In this document: in pieces, positions 45,701 to 55,600 of the stretch | How the letters are laid out: each line of letters opens with the position of its first letter | How positions within the stretch are numbered: the stretch's first letter is position 1 | Assembly (NCBI GenBank): GCA_000802095.1 | Contig: JUEB01000029.1 | Coordinates: 186,001-250,000, forward strand | Direction of reading: 5' to 3' | DNA: 64,000 bases | Origin: Peptococcaceae bacterium BICA1-7 | GTDB lineage: Bacteria > Bacillota > Desulfotomaculia > Desulfotomaculales > Desulfocucumaceae | Position numbers and translations under genes: made by a program | Notes under the pieces: model-generated | Database searches by the model: none | The model's input: only the letters and a program-made list of their open reading frames with translations | Told to the model about the DNA's origin: nothing

Positions 45701-46009
45701 GAATCGAAAATGTATTATTCACCACAGGAAATTGAAAAGGCCCAGCGCAATCCAAAGCTTAAAATGGCCATAGTTTTTAAATGGTATTTTGGCCACGCCA
45801 CAAGGCTGGCGATGAGCGGTGACCCGGACCGGCAGGTGGACTACCAGGTGCACTGCGGACCAGCCCTGGGAGCCTTTAACCAGTGGGTAAAGGGAACTCC
45901 CCTGGAAAACTGGAGAAATCGGCGCGTGGATGAGATTGGTATAAAGCTTATGACTGAAACAGCTTGTTTGTTGAACAGGCGGCTGGAGGAAATAAACAGT
46001 CCGGCATAA
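42716..46009 (+). CDS. Trans-acting acyltransferase/acyl hydrolase/enoyl reductase (AT-AT-ER)
   Basis: The 1097-residue protein joins three domains. AT1 (about 4-300) has FSGQGSQYYHMGREL and GTSMGE with Ser99, but Ser124 replaces the arginine that binds malonyl carboxylate, so it is probably the proofreading acyl hydrolase (PedC-like). AT2 (about 345-640) has VFPGQGSQYKGMG, AGHSLGE with Ser417 and VKKRAELM with Arg442, as in a malonyl transferase. The third domain (about 680-1097) is a PfaD-like flavin enoyl reductase (MGFFGTGGLGIGQIEEAI, GVAGGIGTPEAA). The order matches MmpC of the mupirocin system. AT2 would load the AT-less modules at 49644 onward. The ATG at 42716 is chosen over an upstream TTG at 42704. 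Confidence 0.92.
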   Translation: MPKSLVFMFSGQGSQYYHMGRELFQRHPVFHGWMIKLDEEVRKTIGKSVVERLYSPEKTMGERFDRLLYTNPAIFMVEFSLAQVLLEEGIKPDYVLGTSMGETVSAAIAGVMDAGGLLRSILKSAAIYEENCPRGGMLAIIHDIDLFYDTPLINRNSELASINYDSHFVVSGDIQGLKMIEEYLMDRNILYQDLPVAFGFHSSQIDPAATALIRYKKNLTFKRPHIPFVSCLHGDIAEELDSRYFWDVVRKPIQFQRAIQRLESLQDNFYLDLGPSGTLAGFVKRNLSSDSKSEAHSIMTPFNSNLKNLNIALEKLSTERRVNIQRKVKKMIAYVFPGQGSQYKGMGGDLFGQFEDLAAKADRILGYSLRDLCLNDPDRQLSQTRYTQPALYTVNALSYLNRIKETGKAPDYVAGHSLGEYNALFAAGAYDFETGLKLVKKRAELMSRVSGGGMAAVIGLSGERVEEILKNYGEKRVEIANYNAPHQIVLAGSLDDISRIGSLFEKEGARYFPLNVSGAFHSSYMTDLKSEFREYLEQFVFSDLTIPVISNVTARPYRQEDVIRNLTDQISRPVRWTDSIRYLMECGKMDFEEIGPGNVLAGLIGQIKKDADAGDNHKDLRRDSGSSTVEAASSGIVIPEVRMGSGNHKLSAEALGDSDFKREYNLKYAYLAGAMYRGVSSKELVVRMGKAGMMGFFGTGGLGIGQIEEAIREIKGELRDGQAYGMNLLHNPGNPQLEEALVDLFLSHGVRYVEASAFLGITQALVKYRSHGLRRDTNGLICVYNRIIAKVSRPEIAEAFLRTAPERIVEKLLSDGAITREQAEMLRIVPMADDLCVEADSGGHTDGGASFVLIPAMIKLRDENVKKYRYPKKVRVGVAGGIGTPEAAAAAFVMGADFILTGSINQCTVEAGNSDTVKDMLQQINVQDTDYAPAGDMFELGARVQVLKKGVFFPARANKLSNLYQQYSSLDQIDESSKKQLQERYFRRSFEEIFEESKMYYSPQEIEKAQRNPKLKMAIVFKWYFGHATRLAMSGDPDRQVDYQVHCGPALGAFNQWVKGTPLENWRNRRVDEIGIKLMTETACLLNRRLEEINSPA

Positions 46010-46051
46010 TAAAAAATGTGGGTTAAATAAGGCTTTAAAAGGTGGGTTACC

Positions 46052-46303
46052 ATGTTAAAAGATTACATTTTTAAGATCTTAAAGGAGAATATAATTGAGA
46101 TTTTACCTGAAATGCCGGAGGAAAAAATTAGACTGGAAGAAAGCCTCAGGGAATTGGGAGCCAATTCGGTTGATCGCATGGATATAGTGGTCAAAACAAT
46201 GGAGGCCATAGGGATAAAAATATCTATGGTAGAAACCGCCCAGGCCGCAAATATAGGAGAACTGGTTGATTTATTTTATGAAAAAAAAAGATTAGCGGGT
46301 TGA
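46052..46303 (+). CDS. Stand-alone acyl carrier protein (beta-branching donor)
   Basis: The 83-residue carrier protein has the phosphopantetheine site in LGANSVDRMDI, with Ser at about residue 40. It lies directly before the KS decarboxylase and HMG synthase genes, the position of AcpK-type donors that carry the acetyl group added as a beta-branch. It shows DRMDIV rather than the DSL of modular ACPs. Confidence 0.88.
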   Translation: MLKDYIFKILKENIIEILPEMPEEKIRLEESLRELGANSVDRMDIVVKTMEAIGIKISMVETAQAANIGELVDLFYEKKRLAG

Positions 46304-46310
46304 TTTAATT

Positions 46311-47588
46311 ATGAATAGCGGTGGACGGGTAGTTGTTACGGGGATGGGAGTTTTTAGTTCCATTGGTAAAAGTGTTGAAGAATATGGACAGTCTTTAAGG
46401 GCTGGGCAAAGTGGCATAGGTTTTTATAAAGGTGCGATGGATACTGGTATTTCTGTCAGTGTCGGGGCCTGGACCGGTGATATTTCATATGAAACATTAG
46501 TGACCGGATATTCTTTACCGGGTGATCTGGCACAGAAGGCAAAACAGTGTGCCCGCAGGTCCCCGTTTGCCTTACAGGCCACTGCCCTTTCCGCCATGGA
46601 GGCATGGAAGGGGGCCATGCTTTATGACTGCCAAATCCCTTCAGATCGTTTGGGAATAATTATAGCCGGCCATAATCTCACTCAGTGTTTTCAGTATGGA
46701 TTATTAAACAAGTTTAAGCAAAATCCGGAATACCTGACGCCGAGCTACGCTCTTCATTACATGGACACAGATTACCTCGGAACATTAAGTGAAATATTTG
46801 GTATACAAGGTGAAGGATTTACCGCCGGAGGGTCTTCAGCCAGCGGCAATGTAGGGATTATAAAAGGCCTTCAGATTATCCGGCTGGGCACTGTGGATGC
46901 CTGCATGGTGGTTGGTCCCCTGACGGACCTGTCACCCATGGACTTGCAGGGCTTTTACAACATTGGGGCTATGGGGGGAAGGAGATTTAAGGATAATCCG
47001 GAGAAAGCATGCCGCCCCTTTGACAGGGAACACGAAGGTTTTATTTATGGGCAGGCAGGGGGATGCCTGATACTGGAATCTATGGAATCTGCAGCCAAAA
47101 GGGGTGTTCCAATACTGGCCGAGCTACTTGGAGGGGCATTAGTTCTCGATGGAAACCGGCTTTCCAATCCCAGCGCGGAAGGCGAGGCCAGGGCAATGGA
47201 GTACTCGCTTAAACAGGCCGGGGTAGAATCCGGTCAAGTCGACTATTTAAATGCCCATGGGTCTTCGTCTCCATTAGGGGATGAGACAGAGGTTGCTGCA
47301 ATTAAAAAGGTTTTTAAAAAGAGTTTACCGCGTATGTGGATTAATTCAGGTAAAAGTATGACGGGGCATTGCTTATGCGCGGCAGGGGTGGTGGAGGCTG
47401 TAGCAACAATTATTCAAATCCGGGAAGGGTTTGTGCATCCCAATCTTAATCTGGATAATCCCATTGATAATGAATGTAGATTTAACGATGGAACAGCAAA
47501 AGAGGCCGATATTGAAATGGCTATGAGCAATTCTTTCGGTTTTGGGGGAATTAATACCAGCATTATATTTAAAAAGGTGGTTCCATAG
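46311..47588 (+). CDS. Decarboxylating ketosynthase with Cys-to-Ser active site (PksF/CurC type)
   Basis: The 425-residue KS-fold protein keeps the two histidines (LNAHGSSSPLGDETE and SMTGHCLCAAG), but at the nucleophile reads TAGGSSASGN. Aligned by its flanks to the FabF TACTSG motif, the cysteine is replaced by Ser176. In HMGS cassettes such proteins decarboxylate malonyl-ACP to acetyl-ACP and do not condense. The gene sits in the usual ACP-KS-HMGS-ECH order and ends one base before the HMGS ATG. Confidence 0.88.
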   Translation: MNSGGRVVVTGMGVFSSIGKSVEEYGQSLRAGQSGIGFYKGAMDTGISVSVGAWTGDISYETLVTGYSLPGDLAQKAKQCARRSPFALQATALSAMEAWKGAMLYDCQIPSDRLGIIIAGHNLTQCFQYGLLNKFKQNPEYLTPSYALHYMDTDYLGTLSEIFGIQGEGFTAGGSSASGNVGIIKGLQIIRLGTVDACMVVGPLTDLSPMDLQGFYNIGAMGGRRFKDNPEKACRPFDREHEGFIYGQAGGCLILESMESAAKRGVPILAELLGGALVLDGNRLSNPSAEGEARAMEYSLKQAGVESGQVDYLNAHGSSSPLGDETEVAAIKKVFKKSLPRMWINSGKSMTGHCLCAAGVVEAVATIIQIREGFVHPNLNLDNPIDNECRFNDGTAKEADIEMAMSNSFGFGGINTSIIFKKVVP

Positions 47589-48821
47589 ATGAATGTGGGT
47601 ATAGAAGCTATTAATTTCTACGGAGGGCCGGCCTATATCAGTGTGCGGGACCTTTTTCAAGCCAGGGGGCTTGATTTGGGGCGGTTCAATAATTTAATGA
47701 TGGACAAAAAATCAGTGGGAATGCCCTGCGAGGATCCTGTCACCAACGCGGTTAACGCTGCCAGGCCTATAATCGACAGGCTGACTGACAGTGAAAAAAA
47801 CAGTATAGATCTTGTTATAACTGCAAGCGAGTCGGGCTTGGATTTCGGCAAGTCTCTAAGCACCTACATCCATGATTACCTGGGGCTTAGCCGTAACAGC
47901 CGGCTATTTGAAGTAAAACAGGCATGTTATGGAGGAACGGCGGCCTTGCATATGGCTAGTTCCTATATTGCCTCCCAGGTATCTCCGGGGGCAAAGGCAC
48001 TGGTTGTTGCTACAGACGTTGCCCGGGCCGCCGCAAAAAACACTTACGCCGAGCCATCGCAGGCTGTAGGCGCGATAGCAATGCTGGTAAGCGACAGGCC
48101 CGAGGTTATGGAGTTGGACCTGGGAGCCAGCGGATATTACAGTTTTGAAGTAATGGACACCTTCCGGCCCATGCCGGAAATTGAAACGGGAGATCCCGAC
48201 TTATCCCTCCTCTCGTACCTGGATTGTTTGGATAACAGCTTTAAAGCATACGAGGAAAAGGTTGAAGGCGTTAATTTTATGCATACTTTTGATTTCCTGG
48301 CCTTCCATACCCCTTTTCCCGGAATGGTTAAGGGCGGGCACCGCAAAATGATGCGGGAACTGGCACGTATTAGCCCTGACCAAATAGAAGAGGACTTCAA
48401 TAGGAGGGTGGCCCCTTCTCTGGGGTATTGCACCCAGGTGGGAAATGTTTATTCTGCTACACTTTACCTGGCACTATGCGGTTTGATTGACCAGGCCGAC
48501 TTTGAAGATTTTAGCAGGGTGGGTTTGTTTTCATACGGCTCCGGCTGCTCGTCCGAATTCTACAGCGGAATACTGACTAAACATTCAAAAGCGGTGTTGA
48601 GCGAAATGATGATCGGAAAGAAGCTGGCCCAGCGATACCGGTTAGATATAGAGGAGTATGACAGGATACTGGATTTAAATATGGAGTGGATGTTCGGGAT
48701 AAAGGACAAAGAGGTGGAGCTATCAGGGTTCACGGAAATATATGAACAATTTTTTAAGGGACGCGGACTGCTCGTGTTAAACAGGGTAAAGAATTACCAC
48801 AGGGAATATTCGTGGAGTTAA
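47589..48821 (+). CDS. HMG-CoA synthase homologue for beta-branching (PksG type)
   Basis: The 410-residue enzyme has the HMGS nucleophile in EVKQACYGGTAALHM (Cys113), the general base region LVITASESGLDFGKS and the His block FLAFHTPFPGMVKGGH. In trans-AT clusters it adds the acetyl group from the donor ACP to a beta-keto intermediate on a module ACP. AT- or mevalonate-pathway genes are absent nearby, so a PKS role is favoured over isoprenoid synthesis. Confidence 0.92.
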   Translation: MNVGIEAINFYGGPAYISVRDLFQARGLDLGRFNNLMMDKKSVGMPCEDPVTNAVNAARPIIDRLTDSEKNSIDLVITASESGLDFGKSLSTYIHDYLGLSRNSRLFEVKQACYGGTAALHMASSYIASQVSPGAKALVVATDVARAAAKNTYAEPSQAVGAIAMLVSDRPEVMELDLGASGYYSFEVMDTFRPMPEIETGDPDLSLLSYLDCLDNSFKAYEEKVEGVNFMHTFDFLAFHTPFPGMVKGGHRKMMRELARISPDQIEEDFNRRVAPSLGYCTQVGNVYSATLYLALCGLIDQADFEDFSRVGLFSYGSGCSSEFYSGILTKHSKAVLSEMMIGKKLAQRYRLDIEEYDRILDLNMEWMFGIKDKEVELSGFTEIYEQFFKGRGLLVLNRVKNYHREYSWS

Positions 48822-48839
48822 TTAAAGTGGGAGTCTTTT

Positions 48840-49610
48840 ATGCGTAATGAAACCATTTTGGTAAAGGAAGCCCGGGGCATACTGACAGTGACTTTCAACC
48901 GGCCTAAAAGCAAGAACAGCATCAACGGGGCTTTTTTGCGCGAACTCAACGATGCGCTGGACCTGTCATTAAGAAATTCGGAGTGCCGCATGGTGGTTTT
49001 GGAAGGACAGAATGGAGTATTCAGCACAGGGATGGATTTTAACGATAGGGCTTCCGGAAATTATGATGAAAAATTGGACAGGCTGTCTCTGGTCAGATAT
49101 ATGGAGATGTTAAAGAGATTCAGAGAGATACCCAGGATTGTGATTTCCATTGTGGACGGGCAGGTTATTGCGGGAGGGGTTGGGCTGGTGGCGGCCAGCG
49201 ATCTGGTAATTGCGACGCCACGCGCCCGGTTTGGCCTTTCGGAGGCGCTTTGGGGAATGCTGCCCGGAATGCTGCTGCCTTTTCTCATCCGCAGGGTGGG
49301 GTTCCAAAAGGCCTATAGCATGACACTGACCACCATGCCGGTGTCTGCAGTGGAAGCGCATAGCTTTAACCTTGTCGATGAGGTGACCGAAACGCCCGAT
49401 CAAACCATACTTCAGCTAACCCAAAGGTTAATAAGGCTGGAGGAGTCAACCATAGAAAACATTAAACAGTTTTTCTTAAAACTATGGCCCATAACCGGTG
49501 AATTTGAAGAAATGGCTGTTGCCGAAAGCTTCAGGCTGATGAATGACCCAAAGGTCAGGGAGAACATTGATAATTTTGTAAGGTATAAGAAGTTCCCCTG
49601 GAATAAATAA
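48840..49610 (+). CDS. Enoyl-CoA hydratase-like dehydratase, ECH1 type (PksH)
   Basis: The 256-residue crotonase-fold protein has NRPKSKNSINGAFLREL, the oxyanion loop FSTGMDF and IVDGQVIAGGVGLVAASD. FxTGMDF is typical of ECH1, which dehydrates the HMG-like adduct. ECH2 decarboxylases usually read GGTQEGLL at that region, which is not found here or elsewhere in the window. It follows HMGS by 18 bp; GTGGGAG precedes its ATG. Confidence 0.85.
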   Translation: MRNETILVKEARGILTVTFNRPKSKNSINGAFLRELNDALDLSLRNSECRMVVLEGQNGVFSTGMDFNDRASGNYDEKLDRLSLVRYMEMLKRFREIPRIVISIVDGQVIAGGVGLVAASDLVIATPRARFGLSEALWGMLPGMLLPFLIRRVGFQKAYSMTLTTMPVSAVEAHSFNLVDEVTETPDQTILQLTQRLIRLEESTIENIKQFFLKLWPITGEFEEMAVAESFRLMNDPKVRENIDNFVRYKKFPWNK

Positions 49611-49643
49611 ATTACTCACTGAGGTACAGCGGGGAGGATTAAG

Positions 49644-52600
49644 ATGACCAGTCGCTGCGCAGACATTGCGGTTATAGGAATGGGTTGCCGGTTTCCCGGC
49701 GCCGATGACTACCGGCAATTTTGGAGCAATCTGGAGCAAGGGATAAATTCTATCAGGGAAATTACTCCGGAACGGTGGGAAATTGATGGGTTTTACTCCC
49801 CTGATATAAACGTGCCCAACAGGAGTATCAGTAAGTGGTGCGGGCTCCTTGACGGAATTGACCGGTTTGACAGCCGTTTTTTCAACATCTCTCCCCGTGA
49901 GGCCGGTAATATGGACCCACAGCAAAGGCTTTTGCTGGAAGAAACCTGGCGCTGCATTGAGGACTCCGGTATTTCCCTGAACAATCTCCAAAATAAAAAT
50001 ACCTCAGTCTATGTGGGTGTAATGACAGGTGACTACCGCCAGGAGTGGGCGTCTATTGGCACTGAAACAGACAGTTACGCCTGCCTGGGAAATGTGGAGA
50101 GCATACTTGCAAATAGAATTTCCCACACCTTTAACCTTAAGGGATCCAGCATCTCCATAAATGCCGCCTGCGCCTCCTCCCTGGTGGCGGTTCACCAGGC
50201 GAAGCGCTCGCTGGTGTCCGGAGAGTGTGATTATGCCCTGGCGGGTGGAGTTAATTTAAACCTCCATCCCTGGAAATATATTTCCTTTTCCAAATCAAGA
50301 ATGCTAAGCCCAGACGGCCAGTGTAAAACCTTTGACAGGGACGCCAACGGCTATGTTCCCGGAGACGGTGTGGGAGTTCTCCTTCTGCAGAGGCTGGATG
50401 ACGCCATTGCTGAAGGCAGCCATGTTTACGGCATAATCAAGGGTTCGGCAGTCAACCACTGCGGAAAATCACTGTCCATCACCGCTCCAAGAGTCGAGTC
50501 CCAGAGGGATGTGATACTAAAAGCATACGGCGAGGCCGGGTTTAGCCCCGAAACAGTCACCTACGTGGAGGCTCACGGAACAGGAACATCCCTTGGAGAT
50601 CCTATAGAAATAGAAGCGCTGACCCGGGCTTTCAGGAAATACACAGGCAAGAGCCAGTATTGCAGGATAGGGTCGGTTAAAACAAATATCGGTCACCTGG
50701 AGTCGTCTGCCGGGGTAGCCGGGATAATAAAGGTCCTGTTAATGATGCGGCACAAAAAAGTTCCTCCCACGTTAAACATGAAAGAGCAAAATCCAATAAT
50801 AGATTTTAAGGCGACCCCCTTTGAGACAGCCGAGAGTCTAACGGACTGGAAGGCAGAAAGAGAGGGTATTCCTTTGCGGGCAGGGGTGAGCTCCTTCGGT
50901 TTTGGAGGAGTTAATTGCCATATTTTACTGGAAGAATACCCTGCCGGGAAGACAAAAAAGGAACACACCGGTGATCCTTTTAATCTGTTTACTTTATCCG
51001 CCAAAAGTCCGGAAAGTTTGAAAGAAATGATCAGGGAGTGGGATTTGTATACCGGGAGCAAGGAGTTTTCAGAGTATGACATTAGGGACATCTGCCAGAC
51101 TCTCCTTACCGGAAGAGAACATTTTTCATTCCGCTATGGCGTTATGATCAGGGATAAAGAAGAGCTAAAAAAAGCTTTGCAGGAGGAATTTGTTTTAGCG
51201 GCGGCAGAGGAAGGTAAAAAGAAGAGGTGTTTGAGGATAGGGGATCTTTTATCTCCGGGCAGCCGGGAGATAAAGCGGCTGATCTCAAAACTGCCCCCAT
51301 TAAAGAAAAGCTTTGATTTAATATTGGACAAAGTGTCCAATAAGAGCAAAACCAGTGATTTGTCAGATTTTTTAAAAGCGCTTTCCCCGCAGGAAATATC
51401 CTTCTTGTTTACTTACGCCCTTGCCGCCACCTGTGTGGACCTGGGGTTTAGCCCGGAATTAGTGGCCGGAGAAGGTACGGGGATATGGGTAAGCCTGGCC
51501 GTATGCGGCATTATCCGTCCGGAGGATGTACTGCCTGTTATTAAAGGAAATTTGCCGGTGGACAATATCAAACTTTCCCGGCCATCCATACCATTTTTTG
51601 ATCCTGTCAACAGGACAGTTATAATGCCATATTTAATTGGCGGGGATTATATTAATAATTTAATAAAACAGGTTAGCTCAGTTAATGATGAAACTGCCCT
51701 TGTATATATAGAAAAGGCAATTAAACTGTTTAACAGCCAGTTTACCTTTAAAAATTATTTGGGTGAATGGGATAAACCGCTTAAAGACTCTGGGTTAAAC
51801 ACAGAAAGCCTGCTTTTTGATGAGAGGATACTGGATGACCGGCCAGAGAATGGGAAAAAGCTTATTTTAATTGTAGCGATATTAAGCGCTTTAAGAAAAC
51901 TCAACTCGAGGTGGAACTTGACTGATTCGAGGCCGGAGGGCAACCATTGGCTTGATGAGATGGCGGACCTGCTGAATGATGATGTTTTGCCCAAAGAAGT
52001 GGCTGTTAAACTCCTTCTTGATAAAACTGTTGATCCAAATCATGTGGCGGGTATTATTAATGGGCGGCAACACCGGCTGGACTCTCAAAAGCCCTACCTC
52101 CATATTAAAGACCATAATATCTATTTGCAGGAACTAAACCATTTTGGAACATGGGTGAAAGATGCCTTATCAGCAGGCTGTGAGGTTGGTGATAAGGAGT
52201 CATTTTTGTTTCTTGAAATAGGGAAAAGAGCCTGTCCGGATTGCATGGGAGTTTGCATGGACATAGGAAAGGCTGCCGGCTTTGAGGGGATTTTCAAGGA
52301 ATCCTTTCTAAAGCTGTGGCTAAAGGGAATTGATGTGCGGTGGGACAGGCTGTATTCCGGCATCGGATACAGTAAAGCTGCTCTTCCGGTTTATCCCTTT
52401 AGCAGGGAATCACACTGGGTGCAGCGGCCTTCAAGCGGGCCTGTTGTTCAGGGGCGGCATCCCCTGATACACAGAAACGGTTCAACTTTAAATGAGCAGA
52501 TGTATTCCATAACTCTCTCAGGGAATGAATTTTATCTGACGGACCATAAAGTGGGAAACCTTAAAACACTACCGGGCGCAGTATACCTGGAGATGGCCCT

Positions 52601-55600
52601 GGCTTCAGGAATAATGGCTAAAGAAAAGAAGGCCTGCATTATAAAAAATATGGCCTGGACGAGGCCGCTGACTTTAGCACTGGAGCGGGAAGCCGCAAGG
52701 GATGTGTTCATAGGTTTGTATCCAGGCGGGGACGCGGTTGACTGCAGGATATGGACCCTGGCTGAAGGCTGCACAAGGGTTACACATGCGCAGGGAAAGG
52801 TTGTTTTTGAAGATTCCGGGGCTGACAGTCCCCCTGGATTTATCAATATTCAGGCCCTTAGGAAAAGGTGCCCGGATAGCTTAATGCACACGGATTGCTA
52901 CGGGTTGCTGAGAAATAGGGGCTTTGACTACGGACCTTCCTTCCAGGCGGTCAGGGAGTTTTTCTCCTGCGAATCTGAAGGGCTGTCCCGCCTTGAACTT
53001 CCGGCGGAGCTAAAAAGCTCTTTTACTGGGTTTTTGCTTCACCCCTCACTGGTTGACGGAGCGTTTCAAACAGCGGTTCTTCATATTGCGCGTAGCGGAA
53101 AGCAGGGCCGGTATCTGCCTTTTTCACTGGGAGAGGTCCATATGGCAGAATCCTTGCCGGAAGAGTGTTATGCCCAGGTTATACGGAAAGAGATGAAGAG
53201 CGGGGGCGCTGTGAGTTTTGATATATTTGTAGCGGATGTGTCAGGGCGGGTGCTGGTTAAGATGTTGGACTTTACCATGCGGGAGTCCGGCGGGACTTTT
53301 GCCCTCAAGGAACACCGCAGCAATAATTTATTGTATACCTTTCAGGATAAAGAGGAAAACACTGAGCCTTTTTCAGACCAACCGTCCGGGCGGGTATTCT
53401 TCCAGCACAACTGGGTAAAAACCGACCTGGGCACTGTTTACGGAAGCAGTCTGTCAGGAAACTTTTTGATTTTTGATATAAACCATGAAACTGCCGGGGG
53501 ACTCGAGAATATTCTGCGAAAGTCCGGTGGCCTCCATAATATAGCCCTGGTAAAACCGGGGCTGTCATTCGGAATTGCGGGGGATGGTGTTTATGAAATA
53601 AGACCCGGAAATCAGGATGACGCCCTGAGGCTTATTGAGGAATTAAACAGCAGGGACTTTTTCGCAGAAAAAATAGTGTATCTGTGCCCACAGAATATTC
53701 CGCCGGGGAGTAATGACATAAAAGCGCAAACGGGCTGGGGCATTCACTCTCTTTTCCCTTTCATCAAAGCTCACTTAGGGCAAAGGATTCAAAAGCAAAC
53801 TACCCTTTTATATATTTATCCGGCATATGAAGATGAAGTGAGAGCAAGCCATGCGGCTGTGAGCGGGTTTGCAAAGTCCATTATGCTGGAAAACCCCAAA
53901 TTTAAATGCAAGACCATAGAAATAAAAGGGGGAGAATCAGGCGGCGCCGGTTTGCCGGATGTGATACTGCGCGAGTTTCAGCCTGAGTCTTTGGGGCTGG
54001 AAATTCGTTATCATAATGGGCAGCGGCTGGTAAAACAATTCGAGGAATTTGAATTAAACCACTTGCCCGGAGGGAGCAAACTTCTGAGAGATAAGGGAGT
54101 ATACCTTATTACAGGGGGGGCCGGGGGGCTGGGTATGATTTTTGCCAAATACCTGGCCGGCAGGGTAAAAGCAAGGCTGGTGCTTGCAGGACGTTCCCCT
54201 GTGACTGATGACATAAAAAGAAGAATAAAAGAACTGGAAGTCCATGGGGCGGAGGTCATGTATATAGAGACCGATGTAGCCAGGCTTAATGATGTGAAGA
54301 CCCTTGTTGAAAAGGCCAGAGCCCATTGGGGGGGAATAGACGGGATCATCCACTGTGCGGGGGTAATTAGGGATTCGTACCTCTTTAATAAGACTGTTGA
54401 AGACTTTGAGGCTGTTCTCGCCCCGAAGGTTTTCGGAACCATTTATCTTGATGAGGCCACACAAAAAGAAAAGCTTGATTTCTTTGTTCTTTTTTCTTCT
54501 TTCTCGTCGGTAATGGGAAACCTTGGGCAGTGCGACTACGCATATGCCAACTGTTTCATGGACCATTTTGCGGAGGAAAGAAACAGGCGTGCTTTGCAGG
54601 GTGACCGTGCGGGAAAGACCTTATCCATAAACTGGCCGCTGTGGCTGGACGGCGGTATGACCGTTGATGATCATGCCAGAAAGTTTATGTTCAACACCAT
54701 GGGGATCAGTGCCCTGAACTCCGATTCGGGGTTGGATGTTTTCGAGAAGGGGCTGGCTTTTCAGGGAAGCCAGTTAGTGGCGGTTGAAGGTAACCTCGAT
54801 AGAATAAAAAGTTTTCTAAATGTTGGACAGTGTGTTGGCGGCTGTAATGATGAGGGCGGGACTTCCAAATCAGAAGACCCCGGCGGGAAGGACTTAAAGG
54901 AATTCCAAAAGCAGCTGCTTAAAATGGCAGGCCTAATACTGGGTGTAAAAGAAGGCAGTGTGGATTTGGACGGGGACATGAAAGAGTTTGGCTTTGACTC
55001 CTTTAGTTATACCGATTTCGCCAATAAAATCAACGAAAGTTACGGACTGGACATAACTCCGGCGGTGTTCTTTGAACATACTTCCATAAGAACTTTTACC
55101 AGTTATTTGTGGAATGACTATAATGAGACCCTGGCCCGGTTTTTTCCTCCGGAGGAGGTTGAAATAATGGATGTCCGGTCTGAGAAAACATTATTCAAAG
55201 CTGCCCAATCTGACCAATACTTCGAGAAGACCGTACAAAGTGATGAAAGAAGAGCCTGCCCGGAGGATCCTGTAGCCATAATAGGTATTGACGGCATAAT
55301 GCCCGGATCGGAAAACCTGGAGGTGTTCTGGCGGTATATTGAGGAAGGCAGGGATTTAATAAGCGAGATACCCGGGGTCAGGTGGGACTGGAAAAACTAT
55401 TACGGAGACCCTGATCAAGAAGGTAATAAAACCAATGTAAAATGGGGGGGGTTCATGAAGGAGGTCGCCAGATTTGATGCTTCCTTTTTCGGCATATCGC
55501 CGAGGGAGGCTGACCTTATGGACCCCCGGCAAAGGCTTTTGTTGGAATCCGTCTGGAAGGCCATTGAGGATGCCGGTTATAAGGCATCAGATTTGTCCGG

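Noticed and set aside
47589-48821. HMG synthase as a mevalonate-pathway enzyme
   Set aside because: It lies between a decarboxylating KS and an ECH in a PKS operon, and no other mevalonate gene is seen.
48840-49610. The ECH protein as the ECH2 decarboxylase
   Set aside because: Its loop reads FSTGMDF, the ECH1 type, rather than GGTQEGLL.
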